Shown here one piece after another: positions 32,736-42,051 of a stretch of DNA of 64,000 nucleotides. The position numbers and the translations under genes are program-made. Under the pieces are notes generated by a model, which saw nothing but the letters and a program-made list of their open reading frames with translations, did not search any database and had not been told where the DNA came from. Source of the stretch: Pseudobdellovibrionaceae bacterium (GTDB lineage: Bacteria > Bdellovibrionota > Bdellovibrionia > Bdellovibrionales > Bdellovibrionaceae); assembly GCA_019637955.1 (NCBI GenBank), contig JAHBUS010000007.1, forward strand, positions 181,434 to 245,433. The letters are read 5' to 3'. Positions within the stretch are counted from its first letter, which is position 1, and each line of letters starts with the position of its first letter.

Positions 32736-34572
32736 GATTGCCAAAGTGCGCTCTCCTGAAGGGATTAAGAAATATCTTTCAAAAGAGAGATCGTCTCCAT
32801 CCATTGAGGCAAACCCAGAGGGCGTCACGGCTGAGATGGTTAAAGAGATCGAAGCCGAACACGCACGGCATCCGAAAAAGAATATGAAGGTTCTTTCGAG
32901 GACAATTACGCAGGCGTGGTCGCCGCAGGAGAGCACGTTACATTCGCCTGAGAAGTTCAACGAAATGGGCCGGGAGCTTGCCGCAAGGTGGGCTCCTGGT
33001 CACTTGGCTTGGGTGACAACTCACACCGACAAGGATCACATACACAACCATATTGTGATCTGCACTGTGAACTCGAAGACTGGAAAAGTTCTTCCAACAA
33101 GAAAAGAGGATCTTAAGCGACTTCATCAGATGAGTAACGAAATCTGCCGTGAAAACGGACTTTCAGAGATGAAAAAGAGAGTGAAAGAGCCTGACGTGAA
33201 TATGCCCAAAAAGGTTCGTCAGATGGTCGAACGTGGTCGCCAATCTTGGTATGCCGATCTGATCCAAAAGGTCGATTTTGCAAGAGCGGCCACAACAAGT
33301 TTTGACGAGTATATGGGGGTTCTTCACGAGCTTGGTGTACATACACGCGTTGAGAACAAGAACATCAGTTACGTTTATGCCGATAAAGCGCCCATCCGAG
33401 GTAAAACACTAGGAAAAAACTTTGATAAAGAAGGACTTATGAAAGCCTTCGAGGAGAACGATGCAAAATTCGCCAAAATACCAAATCTTAGAGAACGATT
33501 ACGAGGAGACATCCGAGCCGCCTTTGACTCCAAAGGAAATTCTTTGGGAACTCCGAGCGATCTATTACTTGAATCAGCAAGCTATCATGGAAACAGAAAA
33601 AAGGATTACAGCCAGTTTACAAAATTGGACCGCCGCCAACATAACGATGATCTTCCTGCTATTTTCGATGAACGCGGTGGTCCTCTATATTCGGAACTAA
33701 AGAAGGCCAGAGGATTGTCGATTCTCGATTATTGCCGAGAGAACAAGATTCAAACGGAATTGAACAAAGACGGAAAAACTGTGCTGAAAGGACGCGGCTT
33801 TATAGTCATCGAGGGCAATACATGGACGAACACGAAGAACAGCCAAAAAGGTGGCATTGTTCAATTCGTTGCTATCCATGACGAAACGACGTATGTGCGC
33901 GCGCTTGCGAAGATTAACAAGAATCCGCGCTTACTTCTTTTAGAAGATGCGATGGGAGAATATAAACGCGGCTATCAATCGTTTTATATTCCAAAGCCGA
34001 AGGCGCAAGCGGCAGAGCGTAGCTTCAAGCCGCTGCGTGATCTTCTTCAAAAGTATTCCGTTTCCGAGCACGCAAGCAAAGCATTCGTGCCCGGAAAAAA
34101 CGTCCATGTCGGCGTCGATAACAGTGTGTGGTTTGTAAACGAGAAAGGAGACGCCGCGATGGAGTTCCGCGAGGAACAAGGCGGCGGCTGGAAAGGAAAA
34201 CGCCACGGGAATCCGGCGGGTGTTTTCCATGAGAAAACAAGCAAGTCTAAAAGACTGCTGGTTTTCTCCGATCCGTTTGAGTTTGCGCGTTTCCAGGCGC
34301 AAACGAAAAACCACGCGCTGAAGGATTCAAGCGTGGTTGTGCTTTTCGGCGAAAATGATTCGCGTCAGAAAATGAACGAGTTTTTAGCACTTCATACGCA
34401 CGTTACTGAAGTTCATGTGGCGCAATCCGCGAAAGCGGAGCGCCGGGAACAGGATCAAAAGATGTTTCAGGAAGTGAAACGTCGTCTTGATCCGTTCCAA
34501 ATTGAAGTTAAGCCCCTTCAGCTTGGTGATCTTGGTAAAGATCGCGGGCGTGGGCCTGACATCGGAATGTAG
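32722..34572 (+). CDS. MOBP-type relaxase (VirD2/TraI-like)
   Basis: A 616-aa protein. The N-terminal nuclease has the start AFVEIAKVRSPEGIKKYL and metal-binding motif HTDKDHIHNHIVI (HxDxxHxHxH) near residue 110. The C-terminal part (RLLVFSDPFEFARFQAQ...SSVVVLFGEND) has a Toprim-like look. GTG 32722 gives the conserved start. It should cleave nic in the oriT-like region 0.9 kb upstream and pilot the strand through the channel. A MOBP relaxase with an F-type channel is a less usual pairing. Confidence 0.88.
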   Translation: MAFVEIAKVRSPEGIKKYLSKERSSPSIEANPEGVTAEMVKEIEAEHARHPKKNMKVLSRTITQAWSPQESTLHSPEKFNEMGRELAARWAPGHLAWVTTHTDKDHIHNHIVICTVNSKTGKVLPTRKEDLKRLHQMSNEICRENGLSEMKKRVKEPDVNMPKKVRQMVERGRQSWYADLIQKVDFARAATTSFDEYMGVLHELGVHTRVENKNISYVYADKAPIRGKTLGKNFDKEGLMKAFEENDAKFAKIPNLRERLRGDIRAAFDSKGNSLGTPSDLLLESASYHGNRKKDYSQFTKLDRRQHNDDLPAIFDERGGPLYSELKKARGLSILDYCRENKIQTELNKDGKTVLKGRGFIVIEGNTWTNTKNSQKGGIVQFVAIHDETTYVRALAKINKNPRLLLLEDAMGEYKRGYQSFYIPKPKAQAAERSFKPLRDLLQKYSVSEHASKAFVPGKNVHVGVDNSVWFVNEKGDAAMEFREEQGGGWKGKRHGNPAGVFHEKTSKSKRLLVFSDPFEFARFQAQTKNHALKDSSVVVLFGENDSRQKMNEFLALHTHVTEVHVAQSAKAERREQDQKMFQEVKRRLDPFQIEVKPLQLGDLGKDRGRGPDIGM

Positions 34573-34619
34573 TTATAAATGCCATCCGGCCTCTGGTCGG
34601 CGCAGCAAAAAAATAAATC

Positions 34620-34655
34620 AAGCCTCTTCCTACCACCACAAAGGCGAGGAGGCTT
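34620..34655 (+). other. Structured mRNA leader, second copy
   Basis: Stem AAGCCTC (34620-34626) / GAGGCTT (34649-34655) around a loop containing TACCACCACAAAGGCGAG, followed by CAAAAAAGGAG. It closely matches the leader before the pilin gene (21825-21876), with different bases in the stem but the same loop core. Confidence 0.5.
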
Positions 34656-34678
34656 TTCAAAAAAGGAGCAACCTTTTT

Positions 34679-35047
34679 ATGGAAAACCAAAACGCTCAAA
34701 AGCAATCGAAAAAAACCGCCACCGCTTCTAGTCTCAGAGTGAAGCCTGAGACTAGAAAGCGGTTCTTGTCTGAACTTGCAAAAGTGAACAAAAAGTCATT
34801 CGGGCGCAAAGTACGCGCCGACCAACTCTTGTCGCTTTTGATGACGTTTGTGCGTCCTGAGCACATTCAGAAATTGCAGCAAGAGTCTTTGTCCAATGCG
34901 GATCGTTTGGAGATGCGCTACCGCGAACACATCAAAAAATTCGGCCCGGTTTCCAAGGACGAATTTTTAGGCCTTTTGCTCACTGAAAAAAGCAGCAAAT
35001 CGGACTCTGAAAATGCGGCATTTTCAGAGGGAAAAACAGAGGCGTAA
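34679..35047 (+). CDS. Hypothetical protein, possible ribbon-helix-helix
   Basis: A 122-aa protein whose first part (SSLRVKPETRKRFLSELAKVNKKSFGRKVRADQLLSLLMTFV) has the pattern of a ribbon-helix-helix or similar DNA-binding fold, followed by a helical region. ATG 34679 with AAAAGGAG. It lies between relaxase and excisionase; a role in relaxosome or replication control is possible but not shown. Confidence 0.6.
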   Translation: MENQNAQKQSKKTATASSLRVKPETRKRFLSELAKVNKKSFGRKVRADQLLSLLMTFVRPEHIQKLQQESLSNADRLEMRYREHIKKFGPVSKDEFLGLLLTEKSSKSDSENAAFSEGKTEA

Positions 35048-35112
35048 CGCGCTTTGCGCGACGCCAGTTTTTCCCATTTTTCATTGCAAATTTCACTCGG
35101 AGGAATTAAATT

Positions 35113-35358
35113 ATGAAGCGTGAGAAATCACCTGTTTTTGACTCGCAGAGTGCGAAAACGGAAAACTTGCTCTTTGAAAACTCAATATGGATGACGGTTA
35201 AAAATGCCGCTAGGTATTTAAGTCGGTCTGAAAATGCAATCAGGATTCTGATTTGCAGAAAGGTTCTCCGCGCATACCGAATGGGTCGCACGGTGTACCT
35301 AAAGCGGTCGGAAATCGACGCTCTTCTCGAATCCTCTGTAATGAACGGAGGATTTTGA
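35113..35358 (+). CDS. xis: Excisionase-like small HTH protein
   Basis: An 81-aa protein with a MerR-like excisionase domain: WMTVKNAARYLSRSENAIRILICRKVLRAYRMGRTVYLKRSEIDALLESS. It overlaps the integrase start by 1 bp (TGATG). A GGAGG site precedes it. Probably recombination directionality factor of the element. Confidence 0.8.
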   Translation: MKREKSPVFDSQSAKTENLLFENSIWMTVKNAARYLSRSENAIRILICRKVLRAYRMGRTVYLKRSEIDALLESSVMNGGF

Positions 35359-36530
35359 TGTGTGTTCGAGAAAAGTTTCACAGAAAGACGAAGGATTTTG
35401 TAGGCTGGGAAGCCTATGTTCATCTCCGAAGTGAAACGACTGATAATCATGTGCAACTGTATAAGACCTGTAAAACCAAAGAAGCAGCGGAAAAGGCCGA
35501 AAAGGTTTTGATCCGTAAAGCGGCTGAAAAGCTGAAAGCTGCGGACGCACGCGGCTCCTACTGGAAGGTCCTTGTGACAAGGTGGGAGCTGGATGCCCGG
35601 AAGCTCAAGCGCAATCCTGCGACGCTAAAGCCGATCTCAGAAAAGTCCATCATCAACAATATGTCGTTGTTAAATGTGTGGACAAAGGATTGGATGGAAA
35701 GACCCTGCAAGGAGCTTTCCATCAAAGACGGCAAAGACCTGCTGATGAATTGCATCAGCGAGGATTTGCGGCCTTCGACAATTCGGAAACTGAAGACGAC
35801 AATCAATCTAGTATTCCGTTATGCGGAGCTAGAAGGTTTCGTTCCAAAGGACTCGAAGGGTCCGGTCCACGGAGTTCCATTCGACTTAACGGATGGCGAT
35901 AACGACGAGATTCTGACCGTAACTGAAGTGCAAACCTTTTTGCACGAGGCCAAACGACAACAGCACGTTTGGTATCCGGTTTGGGCAACAGCCCTGATGA
36001 CTGGAATGCGATCAAGCGAACTTTACGCTCTGAAAAAAGAGAATGTCTTTTTGAAAGAGGGTTTCATTCGCGTCAAAGAATCTTGGGATTGGGTGAATAA
36101 ATGCGCCAAGTCTACGAAAGCCGGATACTGGCGAACGGCTCCGATAAATTCGGCCTTGCGGCCAATTATCGAGGAGTTGATGAGTCAGAATCTCGATAGT
36201 CCGTTTCTGTTCCCGCGATTCAAAGAATGGGAGCGAAGCGAACAAGCGGCGGTTGTCCGAGCTTTTTGTCAGGAGATTGGGATTCGTTCAGTGCGCTTCC
36301 ATACGCTTCGCGCTTGCTTTGCAACGCACCTTCTCGCAATGGGAGTCGATCAAGCGACGATCATGGCGATTGGTGGATGGTCGAACCTGAAGACGTTCAA
36401 AATTTATGTTCGTCTGGCTGGTGTGACCGAAAAGAGCAAAACCGAAGGTTTGGGCGATCTTTTCGTGCCGAGAGAGCAATCGGCTCTGGAACACATTTCC
36501 AAGGCTTATAATTTGCCGGAGGCTGCATGA
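35358..36530 (+). CDS. int: Tyrosine recombinase (integrase)
   Basis: A 390-aa phage-type integrase. An N-terminal arm and SAM-like core-binding domain (about 1-170) precede the catalytic domain with Arg in TGMRSSELYAL, Lys near SWDWVNKCAKSTKAGYW, HTLRACFATHLLA (His-x-x-Arg), GGWSNLKTFKIYVR (Trp in place of the last His, Tyr nucleophile). It marks the right end of the element: G+C rises sharply beyond it. Confidence 0.93.
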   Translation: MCVREKFHRKTKDFVGWEAYVHLRSETTDNHVQLYKTCKTKEAAEKAEKVLIRKAAEKLKAADARGSYWKVLVTRWELDARKLKRNPATLKPISEKSIINNMSLLNVWTKDWMERPCKELSIKDGKDLLMNCISEDLRPSTIRKLKTTINLVFRYAELEGFVPKDSKGPVHGVPFDLTDGDNDEILTVTEVQTFLHEAKRQQHVWYPVWATALMTGMRSSELYALKKENVFLKEGFIRVKESWDWVNKCAKSTKAGYWRTAPINSALRPIIEELMSQNLDSPFLFPRFKEWERSEQAAVVRAFCQEIGIRSVRFHTLRACFATHLLAMGVDQATIMAIGGWSNLKTFKIYVRLAGVTEKSKTEGLGDLFVPREQSALEHISKAYNLPEAA

Positions 36531-36743
36531 GCAGCGAAATGGCAAGAAAGGCTTGGAAACAGTGCTTCAAAGTCGAATTCTGGATTGTTTTGGCTTGTCT
36601 GGGATTTTCTCCCAGACAATGCTTGACTTAAAGTACCGAAATCATTCATGTTGGAGTCTACCTAGCGGAAGAGTGGGTCTTCCGCTCCAATTTTTCCTCC
36701 ATTCAAGTCTTGCGATTTCATCTCTGGACACCCCAAGGATCAA
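36531..36743. other. Probable right attachment region of the element
   Basis: No gene. It contains a perfect 10-bp inverted repeat, TTGTCTGGGA/TCCCAGACAA with a 5-bp spacer (36595-36619), a geometry fitting an integrase core site, then a terminator hairpin. The chromosomal TM2 gene begins on the far side. Confidence 0.45.
36665..36695 (+). terminator. Terminator downstream of the integrase
   Basis: Stem GCGGAAGA (36665-36672) / TCTTCCGC (36678-36685), loop GTGGG, followed by TCCAATTTTT. Confidence 0.65.
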
Positions 36744-37076
36744 CTAGGTGATCCTTTGAAGCAAGATCGCTTTTTTTGCCTCGTATTCCTCTTTCGTCAC
36801 TAAATTTTTCTCAAAGAGAGCGGCAAGCTTGCCAAGATCGTCTGCCGCCGAATTCGGCGCCACGACACGGGGATCATTCACATGCCTGCGAAACTCCTCA
36901 TCGTTCCAGAAGAACGCCAAAGACAGAGCCTCGAAAAAAGCGATCAGCGCCGGAATAAAGGTCCAGAAAAAGAAGAGATAAAAAATCCCGGTGACCGGCC
37001 GGTTCATATAGAACCGATGCGCCCCAAAGCCGCCGAGGAACAAAGCGAGCAGAACCGCCGTGGATCGACTTTTCAT
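36744..37076 (-). CDS. TM2-domain membrane protein
   Basis: A 110-aa protein: two hydrophobic helices around the TM2 signature (AVLLALFLGGFGAHRFYMNRPVTGIFYLFFFWTFIPALIAFFEAL) and a C-terminal SHOCT-like segment (DDLGKLAALFEKNLVTKEEYEAKKAILL). The 3' end faces the integrated element. It is translated with a 4-bp overlap after the small secreted protein gene at 37073. Confidence 0.85.
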   Translation of the reverse strand: MKSRSTAVLLALFLGGFGAHRFYMNRPVTGIFYLFFFWTFIPALIAFFEALSLAFFWNDEEFRRHVNDPRVVAPNSAADDLGKLAALFEKNLVTKEEYEAKKAILLQRIT

Positions 37077-37279
37077 TCCTTGGTCCCTTTTTTTCCGGTG
37101 TCTGGATTCACATTTCCCTTATGAGACCAATTGTCTGTCTTCGTATGATTTGGTGATGTTTTCCGGTGGGAAGAAACATGGGTGCCGCTTTTCTTGGTGT
37201 AGCTTCGTACGCGCGACGTCCGTGCATCGGCGCCAGCCGAAACAAAAATGAGAATTAAAACCGCGATTAGTTTTTTCAT
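37073..37279 (-). CDS. Small secreted basic protein
   Basis: A 68-aa protein with a signal peptide (MKKLIAVLILIFVSAGADA) and a polar, basic tail with the family pattern SGTHV..HRKTSPNHTKTDNWSHKGNVNPDTGKKG. This short family is widespread but uncharacterised. An AT-rich promoter region lies upstream. Confidence 0.7.
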   Translation of the reverse strand: MKKLIAVLILIFVSAGADARTSRVRSYTKKSGTHVSSHRKTSPNHTKTDNWSHKGNVNPDTGKKGTKE

Positions 37280-37394
37280 GGCTAGCCTATCGGCGAGGCG
37301 AAGGAATACTAAAGTTATTTATTATATAAACAACAGGAACCAACGCAATCCGAGATCGCCGACTCAGACTGAGGCGCTCGCGGCCAGCGAGGGA

Positions 37395-39872
37395 CTACGC
37401 GGCCGACGATTCGGCGCGCGACAACCAGTATTCAATTTTCTCTTTGAACACCGCGATTTTCACCGGCTTGCTGAGCATGTCATCCATACCCGATTCCAGA
37501 CAGCGCTCGCGGTCCTCGCTCGAGGTGTTCGCGGTGAGCGCGACGATGGGTGTGCGAGTGCCCTGCGTCTCAAGTCGGCGGATTTCGCGCGTCGCCTCGT
37601 AGCCGTCCATGATGGGCATCTGGCAGTCCATCAAGATCATCGAGAACCGCCCGCTCGCAAAAGCTTCAACGGCTTCGCGACCATCTTTGGCGACCTGACT
37701 GGTGAAGCCGAGCTTCTTGATCAAGGCTTCGGTCAAAACGATGTTCACGAAATTGTCTTCAACGATCAAGATGGGCTTCACATTTTGCAAAGCCGCCGCG
37801 GGCACCGGAGCCTTCGGCAGCCGCGCCGAGGCCGGCGGCTGCGTGCGCAGCGGGATCTCCACGCGAAAGGTCGACCCTTCGCCCAGGCGGCTTGAAAGAC
37901 TCACGGTGCCGCCCATCAGCTCGGCGAAAGACTTCACCAAGAAAAGCCCTAAGCCCGTGCCCCCGTGCGAGCGCGACATGGAGGAGTCGCCCTGCGCGAA
38001 GGGCTTGAAGAGACGCGACTGCACCTCTTCGCTCATCCCGACCCCTTGGTCGCGCACCTCAAAGCGCAAGCGCTTAAAGGGTGCCCGGCTGTCGAGCTCG
38101 GTGACCCGCAGGGAGATCGAACCGACGCTCGAAAACTTGACGGCATTCCCCACGAGATTCGCCAAGATTTGCCTGAGGCGAGGCCCATCGCCCCAGAATT
38201 GCCCGTCGATCGAGCTTTCAAAATCAAGCGGAAGGCCTTTTTGTTTGGCCGCGAACCCGCAGACCGTGCGCACATCATCCAGAACCGACATTAAATTGAA
38301 AGGCGCCTCGTTGAGCTCGTGCTTTTGCGCCTCAATTTTGGCGACATCCAAGACCTGATTGACGATGGCGAGCAAATTATTGCCGGATTCGGCGATCAGG
38401 CTCGCGTACTTCTTTTGCTCTTCGCTTAAATTCGTTTCGCTCAAAAAATGGGTCATGCCCAAGATGCCATTCAAGGGCGTGCGCATCTCGTGACTGATGT
38501 TCGAGACAAAATCAGACTTCACCCGAGCCGCTTCGGTCGCCTTGACGACGGCCGCCTGACTTTCGGCGCGGGAGATCCCGAGATTGTAGGTCATCTCGTT
38601 GAAAGCCTCACTGAGCAATTGGAGTTCGTCGTTCGTTCCCGCAAACACCTTGGCCTGAAGGTCGCCGGCACTGACTTTTTGCACGCCTTTAACCAACTCG
38701 CTCAAAGGCCGCTCAAGCCGTTGGCTGATCAGCCACATCAGGAGCGCGACCTCCAGAATCAAGCTCACGCAAAAGAAAATCAGGATGAATCGACTCGCAT
38801 TCAACGCTGCGGTCGTGATCAGAGACTTGGGATACAACGTGGCCATGTACCAGTCCGGTCCGTCAAGCTTGGCGATCGCAATCCAATTCTCGGCATCGAG
38901 TTCGAACACACGCCCGCCCGCAAAGGGCGCCCGGCGGGGCATTTCCCGGATCGCCAACTCGTGCGCTTCTTTGAGCGTGGGGTCTTCACTCATGACGTCA
39001 CCCACGCTTAAGCGCCCCAAAGACTTCTGAATCCGATCCTGAAAATCTGGGTGCGCAACGAGAACCCCGTCGCTGTTGAAAATGAAATTCTTGGTCCCCG
39101 CCATTTTCAAATGAACGGTCCGATCGACGATCTGCCCCAAAAAGATATCGTTGCCGATCGCACCCAGAAACTTGTCACCCAGGTACAAGGGAGTCGCCAG
39201 CGTTACCACCCACAGGTCGATATTCGGATCGAGATAAGTCGGCGTCCAACGCGACTTGCGCTCGGGGTTGTGCTGGGGATCGATCACCGTCATCCAAACC
39301 TGCTCAAGATTTTTAAAGTCAGCCGGGATTTGATGCGCGTAACTTCGCTCCTCGATCAGAAAGTTTCCCACCGACCCGCGCGCATCGGAAACCCAGCAAT
39401 CTGAAAAGCTCGTCAACGTGACGTAGCATTCGCGCTCCATGAACTCGTACATCATCATCAGTTGGCTTTTGACATCAGAAGTGAGTTTGATCGACGGCGG
39501 AACAAAAAAACTGGGGTGCTGGGTGTTGTCGATCTCATCCCGTTCGCGAACGGCGCCATCCTTAGACCGGCGAAAAATCTGATCAAATTCCCGGACCCGC
39601 GAGAGACCGCCTTTGTCTGCGCCCTCAAGATGACTGACAAGTTCGCGCGCGAGCGCGCGCTGGTTGCGTTCGGCCAATTCGAAGAGCTGGTCCTCACGGT
39701 CGGCGCGCAGGGTGATATTTTCTTTCAAGCTATCGGACATGAGCGCGGTGACGATCGACGAAACGTGCAGGTAGCTGGCCCAGGTGGCCAGCAACGTAAA
39801 CACGAAGAGCCACGCCGCCATGGTGACGGTGATCTTCTCCGAAATCTTACGAAACTTCTTTGGCTTCGTCAT
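37395..39872 (-). CDS. Hybrid sensor histidine kinase with extracytoplasmic sensor
   Basis: An 825-aa protein: TM1 (about 17-38), a Cache-like periplasmic sensor (about 40-345), TM2 (about 358-378), HAMP, HisKA with SNISHEMRTPLNG (His about 466), HATPase (NLVGNAVKF, DQGVGM, GGTGLGLFLVKS) and a receiver with IVEDN, MDCQMPIMDG (phosphoacceptor) and LSKPV. It probably passes signals through phosphorelay. It follows the gene at 39972 on the same strand. Confidence 0.93.
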   Translation of the reverse strand: MTKPKKFRKISEKITVTMAAWLFVFTLLATWASYLHVSSIVTALMSDSLKENITLRADREDQLFELAERNQRALARELVSHLEGADKGGLSRVREFDQIFRRSKDGAVRERDEIDNTQHPSFFVPPSIKLTSDVKSQLMMMYEFMERECYVTLTSFSDCWVSDARGSVGNFLIEERSYAHQIPADFKNLEQVWMTVIDPQHNPERKSRWTPTYLDPNIDLWVVTLATPLYLGDKFLGAIGNDIFLGQIVDRTVHLKMAGTKNFIFNSDGVLVAHPDFQDRIQKSLGRLSVGDVMSEDPTLKEAHELAIREMPRRAPFAGGRVFELDAENWIAIAKLDGPDWYMATLYPKSLITTAALNASRFILIFFCVSLILEVALLMWLISQRLERPLSELVKGVQKVSAGDLQAKVFAGTNDELQLLSEAFNEMTYNLGISRAESQAAVVKATEAARVKSDFVSNISHEMRTPLNGILGMTHFLSETNLSEEQKKYASLIAESGNNLLAIVNQVLDVAKIEAQKHELNEAPFNLMSVLDDVRTVCGFAAKQKGLPLDFESSIDGQFWGDGPRLRQILANLVGNAVKFSSVGSISLRVTELDSRAPFKRLRFEVRDQGVGMSEEVQSRLFKPFAQGDSSMSRSHGGTGLGLFLVKSFAELMGGTVSLSSRLGEGSTFRVEIPLRTQPPASARLPKAPVPAAALQNVKPILIVEDNFVNIVLTEALIKKLGFTSQVAKDGREAVEAFASGRFSMILMDCQMPIMDGYEATREIRRLETQGTRTPIVALTANTSSEDRERCLESGMDDMLSKPVKIAVFKEKIEYWLSRAESSAA

Positions 39873-39971
39873 ACCTCACGCTTTTCGGTCCAAGGTCCCG
39901 AACCCAAAAGCGATGTGGAGAGAACTTCATGTCCGACAAGGCGGCTCTCAATCTGAGACCCGGCGAGCGGT

Positions 39972-40646
39972 TTAATTCTCGAGGCGACGGGCCTGGGCGA
40001 TGGACAAGAAAGCGACGGTCGCCTTGGTTTTCGAGTCCAAGAGCGGGCACGCGAACTTCATCTTCACCAGGTACTGGCTGGGCGGATCCAGGTAACGTTC
40101 CGACAAAACGAAGTCCTCGATGTTGTAATCCACGATTCCGCAGCCCCGTTGAAAGAGCGAGGGCATCATGGCGTACAGTTTTTTCTCGACGAATTGGGGG
40201 CGCTCGTAAAGTTCGCCCCAGCTTTTTGTCAAAATCTGGTCGATCGTGTAACGGCAAAATTTAAAGAAACTCCAACTGCGGTAAATCTGAATTCCTTCGG
40301 CATCGTAGATCTCGATAAAGTCCTCATCGGAGATGCGCGTAAAAACACTTTCATCGGCGGGGATCATTTTGTAACGGAAGAGAAACTGCCGGAGGAAATT
40401 CATCTCCTGCTCTTTGAGGAGTTCGCCGGGAGAGACATTGGCCGACACGCCCTGAGAACTGCGCACGATCTGCTCTTGCTTTTGCAAGGTCAACGATTCG
40501 AACCAATTCAGAAAATCGGCCGCACCCGCCGATTGGGGCGCGACGATCGGCGAGAGGGCATTGGAATGCTGTAAAACCTGAGTCTTCCAAATCTGGATCA
40601 GATCGCCGTCTTGGACATCGGGAGAGAGAAGAACGTCGTTTTGCAT
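39972..40646 (-). CDS. Hypothetical cytoplasmic protein
   Basis: A 224-aa protein with no recognised domain. Has FLNWFESLTLQKQEQIVRSS and FIEIYDAEGIQIYRSWSFFKFCRYTIDQIL. ATG 40646 is used here; GTG 40664 directly after GGAGG is an alternative. It may share an operon with the downstream sensor kinase. Confidence 0.6.
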   Translation of the reverse strand: MQNDVLLSPDVQDGDLIQIWKTQVLQHSNALSPIVAPQSAGAADFLNWFESLTLQKQEQIVRSSQGVSANVSPGELLKEQEMNFLRQFLFRYKMIPADESVFTRISDEDFIEIYDAEGIQIYRSWSFFKFCRYTIDQILTKSWGELYERPQFVEKKLYAMMPSLFQRGCGIVDYNIEDFVLSERYLDPPSQYLVKMKFACPLLDSKTKATVAFLSIAQARRLEN

Positions 40647-40727
40647 GGGGCCAACGTAGCCCACCCTCCAGAGAACTTCAAGGGCTGGTCCCGGGCAGAA
40701 AAAAGGTGAATTCTGCCCGGGCCTCGT

Positions 40728-41381
40728 TTAGGCCGCTTTGGCGTGGGGCTTCAGGGGGATTTTCTTGGCCTGAATCCGCTCGCAGATGCCCGTCAGCATC
40801 GCCGCATACTCCCAGATCGACTGCTCCAGACTCTGCAAAGCGATCGGCTTTTGCTCGGCCCGCAACTGATCAAAGCCGGCGCAGGCCCCTTCGATATGGT
40901 GCAGATCTTCGGACGCATGAACCTTCAAAAAGCTCCCCGCCGCTTTTCCGTGGTGTTGGCAGACTTTTTCGTGCAGCCAGGGACCTTTGAAAACCGAGAG
41001 CCCTTCCAGGGCCAACACGGCACCCAGGAGACCTGCCGGGTCGACGTTTTGGACATAATAGTACTGTGAGTGGTACCAGGAGCGGGTTTCGGGGAGTTCG
41101 GGGTAATCTTGGATCGAAAAACCGAGAGCCTTCAGATCGTTCACCGCGAGCATTTCGTGCCGCGTTTCTTCGGCGATGTGCGTGGCAAACCCGTAGTGTT
41201 GATCGTTTTGGTCGAAGTCGAAACGCGACGACGCCATCGCCAAAAGACGCGTCGAATGGCGCACGTAATAGTAGGTTTGAGCCAAAAACCACGCGTAGTG
41301 TTCTTTGCTTTCCCACGGAAACTTTTCGAGAGCGGGCACCAGCGCCGCCAATTGAGAGTTAAGCTGTTCTTTGACCTTCAT
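40728..41381 (-). CDS. Haem-oxygenase-fold, iron-containing redox enzyme family protein
   Basis: A 217-aa all-helical protein: HYAWFLAQTYYYVRHSTRLLA, then HIAEETRHEMLAVNDL (ExxxH-type ligands), and HASEDLHHIEGA late in the chain. These Glu/His pairs are the metal ligands of the non-haem haem-oxygenase-like oxidases. ATG 41381 follows AAGGGA. It overlaps the acetyltransferase gene by 23 bp; the three-gene order with an acyl-CoA dehydrogenase suggests work on an acyl-derived substrate. Confidence 0.75.
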   Translation of the reverse strand: MKVKEQLNSQLAALVPALEKFPWESKEHYAWFLAQTYYYVRHSTRLLAMASSRFDFDQNDQHYGFATHIAEETRHEMLAVNDLKALGFSIQDYPELPETRSWYHSQYYYVQNVDPAGLLGAVLALEGLSVFKGPWLHEKVCQHHGKAAGSFLKVHASEDLHHIEGACAGFDQLRAEQKPIALQSLEQSIWEYAAMLTGICERIQAKKIPLKPHAKAA

Positions 41382-42051
41382 GTTTACGTCCCTTCTTTTG
41401 TCCGTTGTTTTCAAGTTCATGAATAATTCGCAAATCCTGAGTCGGCACCCGGATCGGGCGGCGCCGCGGGAAAAAGCCCACCAAGTCGACCGGGACGTTA
41501 TGAAAAAGCAGACCCCTGGCCAGGGCGAAGGCCCCGCACTCGTAAAACAGGTCGTGCATCCCCTTATCGACGCGCATGGTGCCGGTGATCGCATCCAGAT
41601 CGCGGCGTCGCCCTAAAAACGCCAACGATGCAAACGTAAGCAGCCGCTTGAGCGGAAGCTCTTGAAGCGCGCTTTTCCGATAGTCACGGTGAAGCGTGAT
41701 GTTGCTTCCGATCACCAAGCTCGGCCCCGCCTGGCAAAGGCTCTCTTTGGCCTCGGGTGTCCAGCACCGAAAATAAGAATCTTCGAGACTCGCGCGGTCG
41801 CGGGAGTCGACAAACCGATGAAAAACGAGTCCCACCGGCGCCCCCGCGTGCGTGAGCACGACGATCTCATCCTGCCGCGTGAAATCGTCCGAGACGACCT
41901 CGCCGCGTCCTTCGAGTTCGAGAAATGTTTGAGACCACACGTTTCGCCACAAATCGTACGACGCCTTCAAAAGAGGCTCCTGAGAATCGAGTCGCGGCGA
42001 GAGGATGTGAAGGCCGAACTCGTCGAGCCCACCGGGAGATCGATCGGACAT
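41359..42051 (-). CDS. GNAT-fold acyltransferase-like protein
   Basis: A 230-aa protein with the look of long-chain acyl GNATs (FeeM/autoinducer-synthase-like): DEIVVLTHAGAPVGLVFHRFVD, LVIGSNITLHRDYRKSALQELPLKRLLTFASLAFLGRRRDLDAITGTMRVDKGMHDLFYECGA. ATG 42051 overlaps the stop of the acyl-CoA dehydrogenase (TGATG). The substrate is unknown. Confidence 0.6.
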   Translation of the reverse strand: MSDRSPGGLDEFGLHILSPRLDSQEPLLKASYDLWRNVWSQTFLELEGRGEVVSDDFTRQDEIVVLTHAGAPVGLVFHRFVDSRDRASLEDSYFRCWTPEAKESLCQAGPSLVIGSNITLHRDYRKSALQELPLKRLLTFASLAFLGRRRDLDAITGTMRVDKGMHDLFYECGAFALARGLLFHNVPVDLVGFFPRRRPIRVPTQDLRIIHELENNGQKKGRKHEGQRTA

